Under the pieces are notes generated by a model. It made no database searches. It saw only the letters and a program-made list of their open reading frames with translations, and was not told the DNA's origin. Of a stretch of 64,000 nucleotides of DNA, positions 45,141-54,711 are shown piece by piece. Source of the DNA: Pseudevernia furfuracea (Eukaryota > Ascomycota > Lecanoromycetes > Lecanorales > Parmeliaceae). Made by a program: the position numbers and the translations under genes. The number at the start of each line of letters is the position of its first letter. Position 1 is the stretch's first letter. The stretch is from contig JAIUPT010000038.1 in NCBI GenBank assembly GCA_022315425.1, positions 682,001 through 746,000 of the forward strand, in the 5' to 3' direction.

Positions 45141-45770
45141 ACTGACAACTCTGACACCGTATGAACCACTGTGTTTCAGTACACTTCAAAGTCGCTCTTT
45201 TTGTCACACTCTCAAGAGCGCGCCTCGGATATAAATCCTTAGCGCCGGGCGGTCTTGGTTGATCCAATTGTTCCCCCCTTGGATTTGCAGTACTATACTA
45301 TATGCTCATGTAAGGTTTTCAACATCATCATACGGTGGCATTGAATCCTCCGGAAACGATGCGTGTGGCAGTGTGCTAACTCTGTGACGAAATTACCAAC
45401 AATGCCAGCTCTTTTGTGCCCTTTTGTGCCCTTTTGTGCCCTGCATTTCCCACATTCTTCCACAGTATTTACTGCTTTTCGTCCACGTCACGTCTTGCAT
45501 TTTCCTGCATATAACGCTCGAGTCTGTTTAAAAGAATCATGCAGTCGCATCCCATGTGGTATGCCAGATGGTATTGGTCTAGAATCTCCTGATTGCAGCA
45601 TACGTCAATCTCTTTCATCTACCCCGAAAGCAAAAATGACAGGGCTTTCCCCGCAATCATTTTGCGGGGCAAGGTGTGGGTGGATGCTATTTCATAATCC
45701 CATGTTTACCTCTTACTTATTGCCTTCCAAACACACCTGTCGTTGAGTCATCTTGATCCAAGCAGACACG
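45141..45770. promoter_or_regulatory. Divergent intergenic region, dynamitin / MBL-fold gene
   Basis: 630 bp between the two ATGs. Contains a 10-bp tandem repeat in the middle; no known operator recognised. Confidence 0.45.
45411..45440. repeat. 10-bp tandem repeat, three units
   Basis: CTTTTGTGCC repeated three times without change, inside the divergent promoter region. Confidence 0.9.
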
Positions 45771-46937
45771 ATGACTATGGCAGGCGACCAGATTGAATCT
45801 AAGGCGCACCCTTTCCTAAACCTGCCCAAATCCGGCTCGACGGTAGAAGTGTCCATCATCAATACCACCACCGACATTGTCGTACCAGCCAAAGCCTTCG
45901 TTGAACCCGTACAAAATGGGCATGAATATATGAACATGCCGACTTTTGCCTTTCTGGTCGAGAACAAGAAGTTGGGCAAAACTATCATGTTCGACCTTGG
46001 ATGCCGGAAAGACTGGTGGAACCATACCCCGGCCTCCTGTGACTCAATCAAGAACGGTATACCTGGTCTCAACATTCTCAAAAACGTCAACGAGCTTCTG
46101 CGCGAAGGTGGTGTAGACGACAAAAAGATTGATGCCGTCGTGTGGAGCCATTGGCATTGGGATCACACAGGAGATCTGGCTCTCTTTCCACAGTCTACAG
46201 ATTTATACGTTGGTCCTGGTTTCAAGGAGAAATTCATGCCCGGGTATCCCACCAACAAGGATTGCCCAATACTTGACAAGGACTTCAACGGTCGCGCCGT
46301 CCACGAAATTCCCTTTGACACGAACGACAAAATTGGCGCGTTTCCTTCCCATGACCTTTTTGGAGACGGTAGCTTCTACATCCTCGACGTCCCTGGACAC
46401 GCCATCGGACACATTTCCGGCTTCGCGCGTACGACACCCGATACCTTCGTTTTCATGGGCGGCGACATCTGCCACTTCGGCGGCTCCTATCGGCCTACCG
46501 CCTACGCCCCGATGCCCGGCACCATCCCGTCCTCTGTTCCCCTCGATCGCCGTCTCCCTACCCCCTGCCCTTGCTCGTTCTTCGAAGGCAGCCATCACGA
46601 CCCTAAGAACCTGCGAACTTCATCATTCTACCACGTAACGCAAGAGCCTGGAGGCTGGTACGTCGATCCTCCAACTGCGCAAAAGAGCGTGAAGAGTTTG
46701 GAGGAGTTCGACGCGGATGAGAATGTGTTTGTCTGCGTGGCCCATGATGGTGGGTTGATTCCCGTTGTGGATTGGTTCCCAAACGGGACGATCAACGACT
46801 GGAAAAGGAAGGGGTGGAAGGAGAGAAGTCAGTGGGGATTCCTGAACGAATTGCCCATCGACGGAAAGCCAGGGAGGCCGTGGATTGCTCCAGGACTGGT
46901 CAAGGAGGGCAAGGTCGTGAGCCCGGAAGATCTCTAG
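45771..46937 (+). CDS. Metallo-beta-lactamase-fold hydrolase (388 aa)
   Basis: Intronless. Dinuclear zinc hydrolase of the MBL superfamily. The metal-binding set is complete: SHWHWDHTGD (HxHxDH) near residue 126, GHAIGH around 210, GGDICHFGG around 235 and AHDGG near 330. The fold is preceded by EYMNMPTFAFLVENKKLGKTIMFDLG, the usual substrate-strand start. The layout resembles fungal relatives of N-acyl-homoserine-lactone lactonases, so a lactone or ester substrate is possible, but substrate cannot be told. No signal peptide, hence cytosolic. ATG 45771 taken as start; a second ATG follows two codons later and the frame upstream has only a TTG. No biosynthetic cluster around it. Confidence 0.85.
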   Translation: MTMAGDQIESKAHPFLNLPKSGSTVEVSIINTTTDIVVPAKAFVEPVQNGHEYMNMPTFAFLVENKKLGKTIMFDLGCRKDWWNHTPASCDSIKNGIPGLNILKNVNELLREGGVDDKKIDAVVWSHWHWDHTGDLALFPQSTDLYVGPGFKEKFMPGYPTNKDCPILDKDFNGRAVHEIPFDTNDKIGAFPSHDLFGDGSFYILDVPGHAIGHISGFARTTPDTFVFMGGDICHFGGSYRPTAYAPMPGTIPSSVPLDRRLPTPCPCSFFEGSHHDPKNLRTSSFYHVTQEPGGWYVDPPTAQKSVKSLEEFDADENVFVCVAHDGGLIPVVDWFPNGTINDWKRKGWKERSQWGFLNELPIDGKPGRPWIAPGLVKEGKVVSPEDL

Positions 46938-47264
46938 ACGAACACTCCCCCAGGGTCGGCTGGCTCGGGAGAGAAGCATCATGATAGCTTATGACTTTTA
47001 GTTGTATATGTCCTCTTCTATGTACTATCGGCCTCGTTTCTAGTTTTCAAACATCGTGCACGCCCGCAATAGGCATGGTGTCAAGCAGTTGATACTTCAA
47101 ATGGCATCCCTCTCCAAAACAATGAAAATGCTATCACCAACGAGGCTTTTTGCGCTCTCTTTCATCGCGATCCAACCATGAACGAGCCACACCCATACTG
47201 CCAAATGAACGTGCTCAACATTTCTCATGTGGAAACGATCGAGCAGAAAAAAACACGATCGAGC

Positions 47265-47323
47265 CAGTCGAGCAGTCAAGCAGTCGAGCAGTCGAGCAGT
47301 CGAGCAGTCGAGCAGTCAAGCAG
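47265..47323. repeat. 8-bp tandem repeat, seven units
   Basis: Unit CAGTCGAG with two units reading CAGTCAAG, followed by a partial unit and then an AGAAAACC repeat. Confidence 0.92.
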
Positions 47324-47633
47324 AAAACCAGAAAACCAGAAAAGCACCAAACCAAACCCGAACGAAAAAGCCCAAAGAAAAAAAGACAAACCGCTCAAAC
47401 TCAGACTCGAACCGAGAAGGTCTCCCAGAGGGATCCCTCCAGAGAGAGAAGAGGGCGATGAGCTCCCACAAAAGGAAGGGACATCTCGATCCGCACACGC
47501 CTGCAGCGCAGTCACACGGAACACTACTTCTCGGATTGGGACCCGACGTGCTGACACCGCTGCACTGTTCGAGCCTGTGCTGTGCTTTCCGTTGGAGGGA
47601 GGAGGGGAGGGGGCTATGTGGGTATATGAGGTG

Positions 47634-47634
47634 T

Positions 47635-47665
<31 letters not shown>

Positions 47666-47674
47666 AGAGAGAGG
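47634..47674. repeat. (GA)n-rich microsatellite
   Basis: About 13 GA units followed by GGGA interruptions. Confidence 0.92.
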
Positions 47675-47835
47675 GTCAATGATAGTCAACGATTAGAGTG
47701 CTGGCTTCAACGTTGAAATGTGCAAGGCTTTGGAGAGAGAGAGATGTGAGCGGGGTGGGGAATGAGGCATGGTAAGGTGTCAGTGGATGCGATTGTGCGA
47801 ATCTGCTCCTTCGGCCTTGCCTCTCCTGCCCGGGC

Positions 47836-49812
47836 TCAAAAGGGAGTACTCTCAGGCATCCTCGCCCTCTTCAAGATCCTTATCCTAGGCTCCGTCTTCA
47901 TCCTCACCCACCATCCCTTCGTAACGGATTTCCGGACCACACTCTCCAATCTCCCCAGACTCATTTCACTCGCCCGTTTCGCCGCCGACCCTAGCCCATC
48001 TGTTCTCCACTGACTCTCCGTCCACAATTTCTGCACTGCGCGCACATCCTCAGATGCCTGTTCCCAACCCTCTTCAGGTCTCATGATCGCAATGCCAGAG
48101 TAACCCTCCACGGTACTCAGAACATGCCAACTCCCAATGACCCTTTCAGGCCGCTCAGCAAGCGCATAATCAAAACCCTCCCAGAATAACGGGTCTAGTA
48201 GCTTCTCTTCTTCTTCCGTCTTATCATAGACCCAAAACGCACCCAGCGCATCATCCAACACAGGCGGCGCGCGTTCCATAAACCTTGTCACGCCCGTCAT
48301 ACAAGCCAGCGTGTCCATATGCACCTTGACGACCCCGGTGTCGTTCCCCGCAAGCACGTGCAAGCGATTCAACGCTTCAGCGCCAGGGTAGTTGAGACGG
48401 GAGACAGCTAGCATGCCAAAACTCGCTATGAAAGACGCGAGCGTGGATGCCATGAGGGCGAGGGATAGCACGCGGTAAACGAAGGACTTTGCGCGACGAG
48501 CCCAGATCCAGGTTGCGCCTGCGGAAGCCACGGCGAGAACGGGAGGGACGACGTAGATGATGAATCGCCATTCCTTGTGCGGTTGGAAGCTGTAAACCAC
48601 CAGGAAGAGCAGATTCGGGAGGAGGATATCGAGAGCTTGACGGCGCAGGATGGATATGCTGAGAGCAAATGGAAGACAGATCTGATACACGAATGGATTG
48701 AATAAGAGGCGTGGGAGGGCCGATGTGAAGTAGAAATGCCATGGAGAAGTGCCCCAGTTGGAAGATTGCTTTTCGACGATGTTGTAGATGAAGCCGGTCA
48801 TTTCGGGCCAAAGGGGCCAGTGCTGCCAGAAGAAGCTGTCGATAGGGACTGTGAGGGTGAGACCGATGAGGGCACCCAGAACGCCGGCTGAAATGATTGG
48901 GAGGATGGGGAGGCGGATGTATGATCGAAAGTAAAGGTAGAGAGTCTGAGATGCGAGGAGAACGGCGATCTCGGAGCGGAAGACGATGCCAGCAATGGTG
49001 AGGAGAGAAAGAGCGAATTTCTGGCGTTGCCTGCTTGATCGAGCGGCCGGACTTCGACCTGCATGAGGGAGGAGATTGCGCATGGCCAAAGTTGCTGATG
49101 GCTGTCAGACTGTTCCTAAGACTGTATAGACGTCTGTGTACTATTCACTCACTCAATCCAAGAGCAAAGGAATTAGGCAGCGTTCTTGATGCATAATACA
49201 TCATGTGAAACTGGCTTGCCTGAAATACGGTATACCAATTGGCAGCATTTCTGCCAAAAGCTTTGCCGACTCCATTGCGGAATACTATCATGCAGTAGGC
49301 ATTGTATAATCCAAGCACAGTTCTAACTATACACATCAACCATTAGCCTCTCTTAATCCCCGTTGCTTCTCCGACCCAAAACTTTGCCATAGGCCTCCTC
49401 TAACCATTCCCATCCTGACCTGAGACTCACCGATCAACTGGCCCCTAACCTCCCCACCGTAATCAGCTCCAAAGCGCAGAAACGGCCAACTCACTCCCGC
49501 CAATGCCAACGGGCCGACGAAAGTCCTGGGCACCGATCCGGTGAATGTAAGATGATCATAGTGCTCTCTGAGCCATAAGCCTGTATACTCCCATTTCGTA
49601 CCCCACGGTACACCAAAAGTCAAGATGTCATGAGTAGCTTGTATATTGAAAGACTCCTCGACTTTAGTATACGGCGCGAGAACAAGGTGGACGAGGATGA
49701 TGGATGGAATGATCAGGGAGAGGAGTGTATCTGCTTCATTGGATCAGCTTGGCATTGCTGCCACACAGCAACGTGGACCTGTTGAGAACTGCCCACCTTC
49801 GAGATGCCGCAT
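47836..49812 (-). CDS. ALG12: ALG12, Dol-P-Man:Man7GlcNAc2-PP-Dol alpha-1,6-mannosyltransferase (582 aa)
   Basis: ER membrane enzyme that adds the eighth mannose to the lipid-linked N-glycan precursor. Four exons: 49812-49797 (16 nt), 49730-49431, 49326-49153, 49094-47836, sum 583 codons. The tiny first exon encodes MRHLE; joining it gives a first membrane helix LLSLIIPSIILVHLVLAP and the GT-C signature TKVEESFNIQATHDIL. Further family blocks: PRTFVGPL, ASRTLPNSFALGL, FRSEIAVLLA, NWGTSPWHFYF, FQPHKEWRFIIYVVP and the lumenal VHMDTLACMTGVTRF. Many hydrophobic segments fit a polytopic ER protein. Divergent from YOS1 with 221 bp between ATGs. Confidence 0.94.
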
Positions 49813-50033
49813 TGCGGCCAATGCTAACAGCTTCTGTTTACTATCATTGTGGACAGACAGCTACGGAAGATTCTCAAAGATTCAATACGCGCAGAGGCTC
49901 CCCGGTCTTGGCACGGCAATCCACCCCTGTCAGCCCTGCAAGGCACCGCTCCATTCTCCGCAGAGTGCCAAGGTACACGCGAGCTCGATAATCCTTCCTC
50001 CAAGCTGCCCCATACTCCCCTCCCAGCATCGAA
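49813..50033. promoter_or_regulatory. Divergent promoter ALG12 / YOS1
   Basis: 221 bp separate the two start codons. Both products act in the ER or early secretory pathway, so joint control is plausible. No defined site such as an unfolded-protein-response element was recognised with confidence. Confidence 0.5.
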
Positions 50034-50602
50034 ATGATGCTTTTCGGCTTAGGCAACCTCTTCTACGGTATGTGCGGTCTTTTCTGCGACAAACTCGGTG
50101 CCAAAGCTCACCCGTGCCTGCAGTATCGATCCTCCTCGTCAACGCCGTCGCCGTACTGTCCGAGGACAGATTTCTGGCGCGCAGTAAGGCTCTCCCGTGG
50201 ACTGTGTGTATTCGGGAATGGGAAGGTTCTAACCAGAGGCAGTCGGATGGGGTAACGCACCGACCGAACCATCGTTCGGGGGATCCAATGATGCCGCGAG
50301 CGTGAAGGGGAAATTGGTCAATCTGATCAGTAGTGTTCGGACGCTGATGAGGAGTGAGTTTGCCCCCCCCACAATGGTTTCTGTTTTCAAGATTAGGGGC
50401 GATGTGTTGGGATACTGGTCATGTCTGCCTTGTGTGGAGGACATCGCTAAAGGGGAGGCAGTCGAGGAAGACCGTTGTTGTTTTATGGGGCTCGGCGTTG
50501 TTTGAATGACTGAGAAAATTTGCTAAAGAGTGCTGGTGCAATCTAGTACCGCTGATAGTCATTAATACCCTGGTCATAGTCTACGAGCTCGTGCTTGGGT
50601 GA
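50034..50602 (+). CDS. YOS1: YOS1, IER3IP1-like ER-Golgi transport protein (86 aa)
   Basis: Small two-span membrane protein of the Yip1-Yif1 complex, needed for ER-to-Golgi vesicle transport. Four exons with no one longer than 111 bp: 50034-50067, 50124-50183, 50243-50353, 50547-50602; sum 87 codons, all introns GT-AG. Protein: MMLFGLGNLFYVSILLVNAV (first span), then AVLSEDRFLARIGW, a soluble middle with SNDAASVKGKLVNLISSVR, and a final hydrophobic helix IPLIVINTLVIVYELVLG. Each block is the signature of the YOS1/IER3IP1 family and the length is normal. Because the coding sequence is split so finely it leaves only short unspliced frames. A second ATG directly follows the first. Confidence 0.93.
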
Positions 50603-51142
50603 GCTGTTGGGCAAGGGGTTGTCTCTGTCCTGGGGAAGCTTGAGCGAGTAGAAGATGTGAGATACCCATCAAAATCGACTTCTGTGTCAAAGTATGACGC
50701 GATGAACAAGAGACGACATTCATCGTTAACCTTGGTCCTTGCGAACATCTGCTATCCTTGATCTATGATGGCATCAGGCAGGCATTCGTGGAAGACTTTG
50801 TTTTTTGCCACGAATTGTGTATTGGAATGTATATATTGTACAACCACGTGTAGGTCGCAAATTGCCCCCTCACGTTAAATCAACCATAAGAGAGGAAATA
50901 TCCTCCGCAGAGGCGTCTGCCAAATGGAACACGTCTATCCAATATGTCCAGTATGTCCAGCATGTCCAGCATGTCCAGCTTTTGCCATCTGTCGCCACAT
51001 GGCCTCCTGTATTCAGCGTGCCTCACATACACTAAACTCCACCCAGTGGTATCATGACAGATATGAATGCAGGGCTAAATCCAGTGTCAGATAAGTGTTG
51101 TACATGTGTGCGAAAACACCCCTTTCTATATGTGAATTAGTA
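50603..51142. other. Convergent 3' intergenic region with 9-bp repeat
   Basis: 540 bp between the ends of YOS1 and the deubiquitinase gene. Apart from the tandem repeat nothing is recognised. Confidence 0.45.
50944..50979. repeat. 9-bp tandem repeat, four units
   Basis: ATGTCCAGC repeated; the first unit ends in T. Confidence 0.92.
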
Positions 51143-53549
51143 TTACAACATCATATTGGAAGTCTTTTTCCTCAAGCTGCTAAATCGATTTTTCGATTTA
51201 TCGGTCGGTGTTGTCGCTTCTGCGCCATTTTCCTCTGAGAACGGCTCATCTCTGCTGGACTCTTTGGAACCTCCAAATAATTTCGGCGTGCGGAAGCTTT
51301 TGCTGCTCGTTTTGAACCTGCTCAGGCCTCCTGTGGGGACAGGAATAGGAGCAGATGCACCGTCTTTGTTGCCATTCTCTGCAGCGACACGCTGGTCCTC
51401 TTCCACCTTCGACGTTTTACTAGCTTGTATGGCGGCTTTCGTATCTGAGTCTGCCTTCTTCAATGCTTCCTTCCGCTTGACTTCGAGATTCTTCAGCCTT
51501 TCTCGTTCAGCCTTTTCTTCTTGTCTTGCGGTAATTTTGGCGACTGCTTTTCGTTCCTTTTCTTCCTTGAGTCTCTCCTTTTTCGATTTGATGTCTTCAT
51601 TTGGTGTTCCCGATGGCATTTGTGGCAGTGCGGTGACTTCGGACGGTGACGTGGCTGATTTTACAGGGGGTGGGGGCTCTGTGACTGCCTTGTCGAGGCT
51701 TGCATATCCGTTCGTATCCTCATCTGATGTTGGCGTTACGGCGCTCTTGACATGCTGGATACCATTCATGAAGCCATTAGTCTTCAGCCCAAGGCCAACA
51801 GATTCTTTTGGCACTTCGGCAACAGCCTTTGCCACTGCTGCCAAGCTTTCGGCTTCCTGTTCTCTCTTCACAGCTTCCAGCGTTGTTTCCTGATAGAATA
51901 GTACGTATGCGCAAGCCAACCCTGGTCGATCGCCGAAAAAGTTTTGGACGTAGCTTTTGTCGACAGGCTCGACCATTTCGTCGTCAAATAGAAGCCATCC
52001 TCGTTCTTCTGTCTTCACTATCGAGATATAATGCCCATGGTAGGGCCCTCCTCCAATGTGCACCACCACAGCATAAAGTTCGTAAAGCCGATCTGGATCC
52101 TCTGCATCGTCTGTCGTGTTGAAAAGGCGTAAATGATAAGGGTACACCACTCGATGAAACAGTTTTTGTAATCGTTGGAGATCCTCCGTATATTTGAACC
52201 GCTTCAGATGCAAAGCCAAGATTTTGGGTAATTTTTTAATTTTCATCCGTTTCTCCGCTTCCTGCAGGCCACCACATCGATCACAGTGAAATTTATTCCT
52301 TTCGCAAAGCATCTCTTCCTCAGAGAATTTCCTTAAACACGCCGTCACCGAAGAATGTTCGTCCAAGTCCACGGAGAGATCCAAAAACGCTTCGTCACGC
52401 TGCGACACATTTTCGCAAGTCAAACATTTCGTTTCCGATGTCAAAGTCCCTTCAAAAAGTTCGTGTACCCATCCTGTGGTGCTGGATGCGGCCCTCGGCA
52501 TCGCCGAAGCAAGAGCTTTTTCAAAGCCAGTCTTTTCCGTAAAACCGTTCATGCCCTTTTCTTCCTCGAGCTTCTTGGAATGAACCTCAACATTTGCTAC
52601 AACCTCATTCAGAAGAAGATTCAGGAACTCGTGAGCGTCCTGATGCATTGCGCTCCGGAACATTTCATTTTCCCGCCTGAGGACCTCCAGAAATTTGGTC
52701 GGGCTCACCACACCAACATTGGATTTATGAACCAGAAGTGCCTCAAAGATGTCTTTCAGAGATGTGAACAGAGATTCGGGCATTCCATAAGCGGCCGCGT
52801 TATCATAACCCATGGACAGCGTAGGCCCCCTGGCTTGCGCCACTCTCTTCTTAAAATCTGGGTGTTCTTTGTCTTCAGGTTTTGGTGTGGCAGGCGGTCC
52901 TCCTGAATTTCGCGCAGAATTCTGTACGGGTTGCTGTTTCATGAGTTTGGCGGGCGTCAAAGAGGGGTGATTTGGAGGAAGTATTACTGCGTGGGGATCT
53001 ATTCGCGCTTGTCCTGTCGGGGTGGTGGTGACAGACTCCAAGGGCGAACGTTTTGGGTAGTTGAGAACCTGTTCTCGAAAAGGTACTGAGTAATATAAAC
53101 ATTGTAGAATCGAATTGCAATAGCTGGAGAAAGTAAGCATGGTACCCCATTTGCTTAGAACTATGACTTGATATACCAAGTATTTCCGAACTGAGACCAC
53201 ACTGTCAGCAGAGGCATACAGGTCTTGGTCGCCTGAAGCTTACATTTTCCAAACCCCAGAACTTATCACTGCCATTTTCCCGAGAGGGTCCCAGAGGTAC
53301 ATCTGATAAGTATTTCTCGAGCGGTGTTATTTGAAGAGCGTTGGGGTCTTTCTTCGCAGGGGATGAGCCAGTGGATGGACTCGATGTTCCCTAGGTCAGA
53401 CGAATGTGTTAGACTTCACTGCTTACTTAGGCGCATGTAAACAATTCCGTGTTGGTGTTGAGAAGACGGCATATGGGTGTTGCTTTTTGGTGCAACGCAG
53501 AAAGGATACTCACACCACTAGATCGCATCCGATTGAAGAAGGACGACAT
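51143..53549 (-). CDS. creB: Ubiquitin carboxyl-terminal hydrolase, CreB / Ubp9-13 type (725 aa)
   Basis: Cysteine-protease deubiquitinase; in Aspergillus the CreB enzyme acts in carbon catabolite repression. Four exons: 53549-53514, 53390-53244, 53190-53177 (14 nt), 53123-51143; sum 726 codons. Exon 1 is MSSFFNRMRSSG, exon 2 ends in SDKFWGLEN, the microexon gives FGNTC and the last exon continues YCNSILQCLYYSVPFRE. So the catalytic Cys codon itself is split by an intron. Further catalytic blocks: HQDAHEFLNLLLNE, zinc ligands CLTCEN and CDRCGG, LALHLKRFKY and the His box GGGPYHGHYISIVK with DDEMVEPV. The C-terminal 200 residues are a Lys/Glu coiled coil (about 560-630) followed by a Ser-rich tail, as in CreB. 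Family length is normal. Confidence 0.93.
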
Positions 53550-54711
53550 GTTGATAGGGGGACTCGATGGGCCTGTTTGGTGGGGTGTAGAGAGGGTTGG
53601 CTACTCAAGCGCGCGGGTCAAGGTGAAAGACGAGCCGCTGTAAATGGTTGGCCGTACATCTGGACTGATGAAGAGGGATGTTGGAGGATAGTGAAGGTAT
53701 GTCTCATGGGGATTTGATGGGGGGGGGGGGTTTTCCGGTCAGCGAGGCTGCAAAAGCATGAGGCAATAATGTTAGAGTATTTAGGAGCCGGGAGCCTTGA
53801 GCCTTGTGTGGGGGGGAGGTGTGTGCGGCGTGGAGTAGTAGTGGGGCGATTATTTATCTAGCTTGACTGCAGGATGCCACTGACGATCTGCGGGTGTTCA
53901 GAGTGTCCGAGTGTGTTCAGTGATGAAAGAAAATCAGCAAAAGGTGCTGCTCATAGAGAACATAGTCTAGATGAGGAGGAAATGTAGCGAGTCAGATTTA
54001 ATGTATACAGATGGTTGCAATAATGTCAATGTTGAAAGGTGGAAATGTAAAGTATTAATTTTTTGTATTCTTTGTATTTTTTGGTTGTTTGGTGGTTGAT
54101 TCAAAGATCTGACGTCCCTGCTCGTCGCTCAAAGAGGGGCATGCTTAGCGAAAGCCATGTGGGAGATCCTCAACTTTTAGGGCCCAACTAGACGGTCCTA
54201 GACCTATCAACGGCAGGTGGACGACCCGGGGAAACTGTTAGCGTTGCAGGGATCTCTTTTTTGGTATTTCGAGCCGTCCAAATATTATTTACCGTATTAT
54301 CGAATTAAATCTACTTTGCTACTTCACCTCTGCATTCAGCACCGTCTGCACCGATAGAGATGATAATGATGATAATTATAACAACCATGATAATAATAAT
54401 AACAGATAACATAACCAAAGGAACCCTTCTGAGATATTGTTGAGTCGAGAAAAAGAAGGATCGGCTGACCAGAGCAAAACCTTACTTCAGCGGACCAATG
54501 ATCTACATCACTTGGGAAAATGGCTGTGTCGGTTGGTTATGGGGAATGGGTATTGGTTCGACCCGCTTCGGAGATTGCTCACCAAAGTGAAGGCAATGCT
54601 TGAGGTTGGGGAAGAGCAGGATAAAACACAAGCAGTACTCTAGTAGGATTAAAACATCTACCGCAAAGCTCGACGCATGTTTCTATACGCTCAACTACCA
54701 CAGTTACCTAA
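53550..54711. other. Intergenic region, 1.16 kb
   Basis: Contains a G run at about 53719-53731 and an AT-rich GATAAT-type repeat near 54358-54412. It holds the CreB promoter and the LSD1 3' UTR. No gene recognised. Confidence 0.5.

Larger units (their letters stand above)
46938..47835. other. Low-complexity intergenic region
   Basis: 898 bp between convergent genes. Two low-complexity arrays are listed next. Several frames run through the arrays on both strands but are repeat artefacts. Confidence 0.55.

Noticed and set aside
47150..47689. Overlapping frames of 100-150 codons on both strands
   Set aside because: They run through 8-bp and GA arrays; repeat artefacts.
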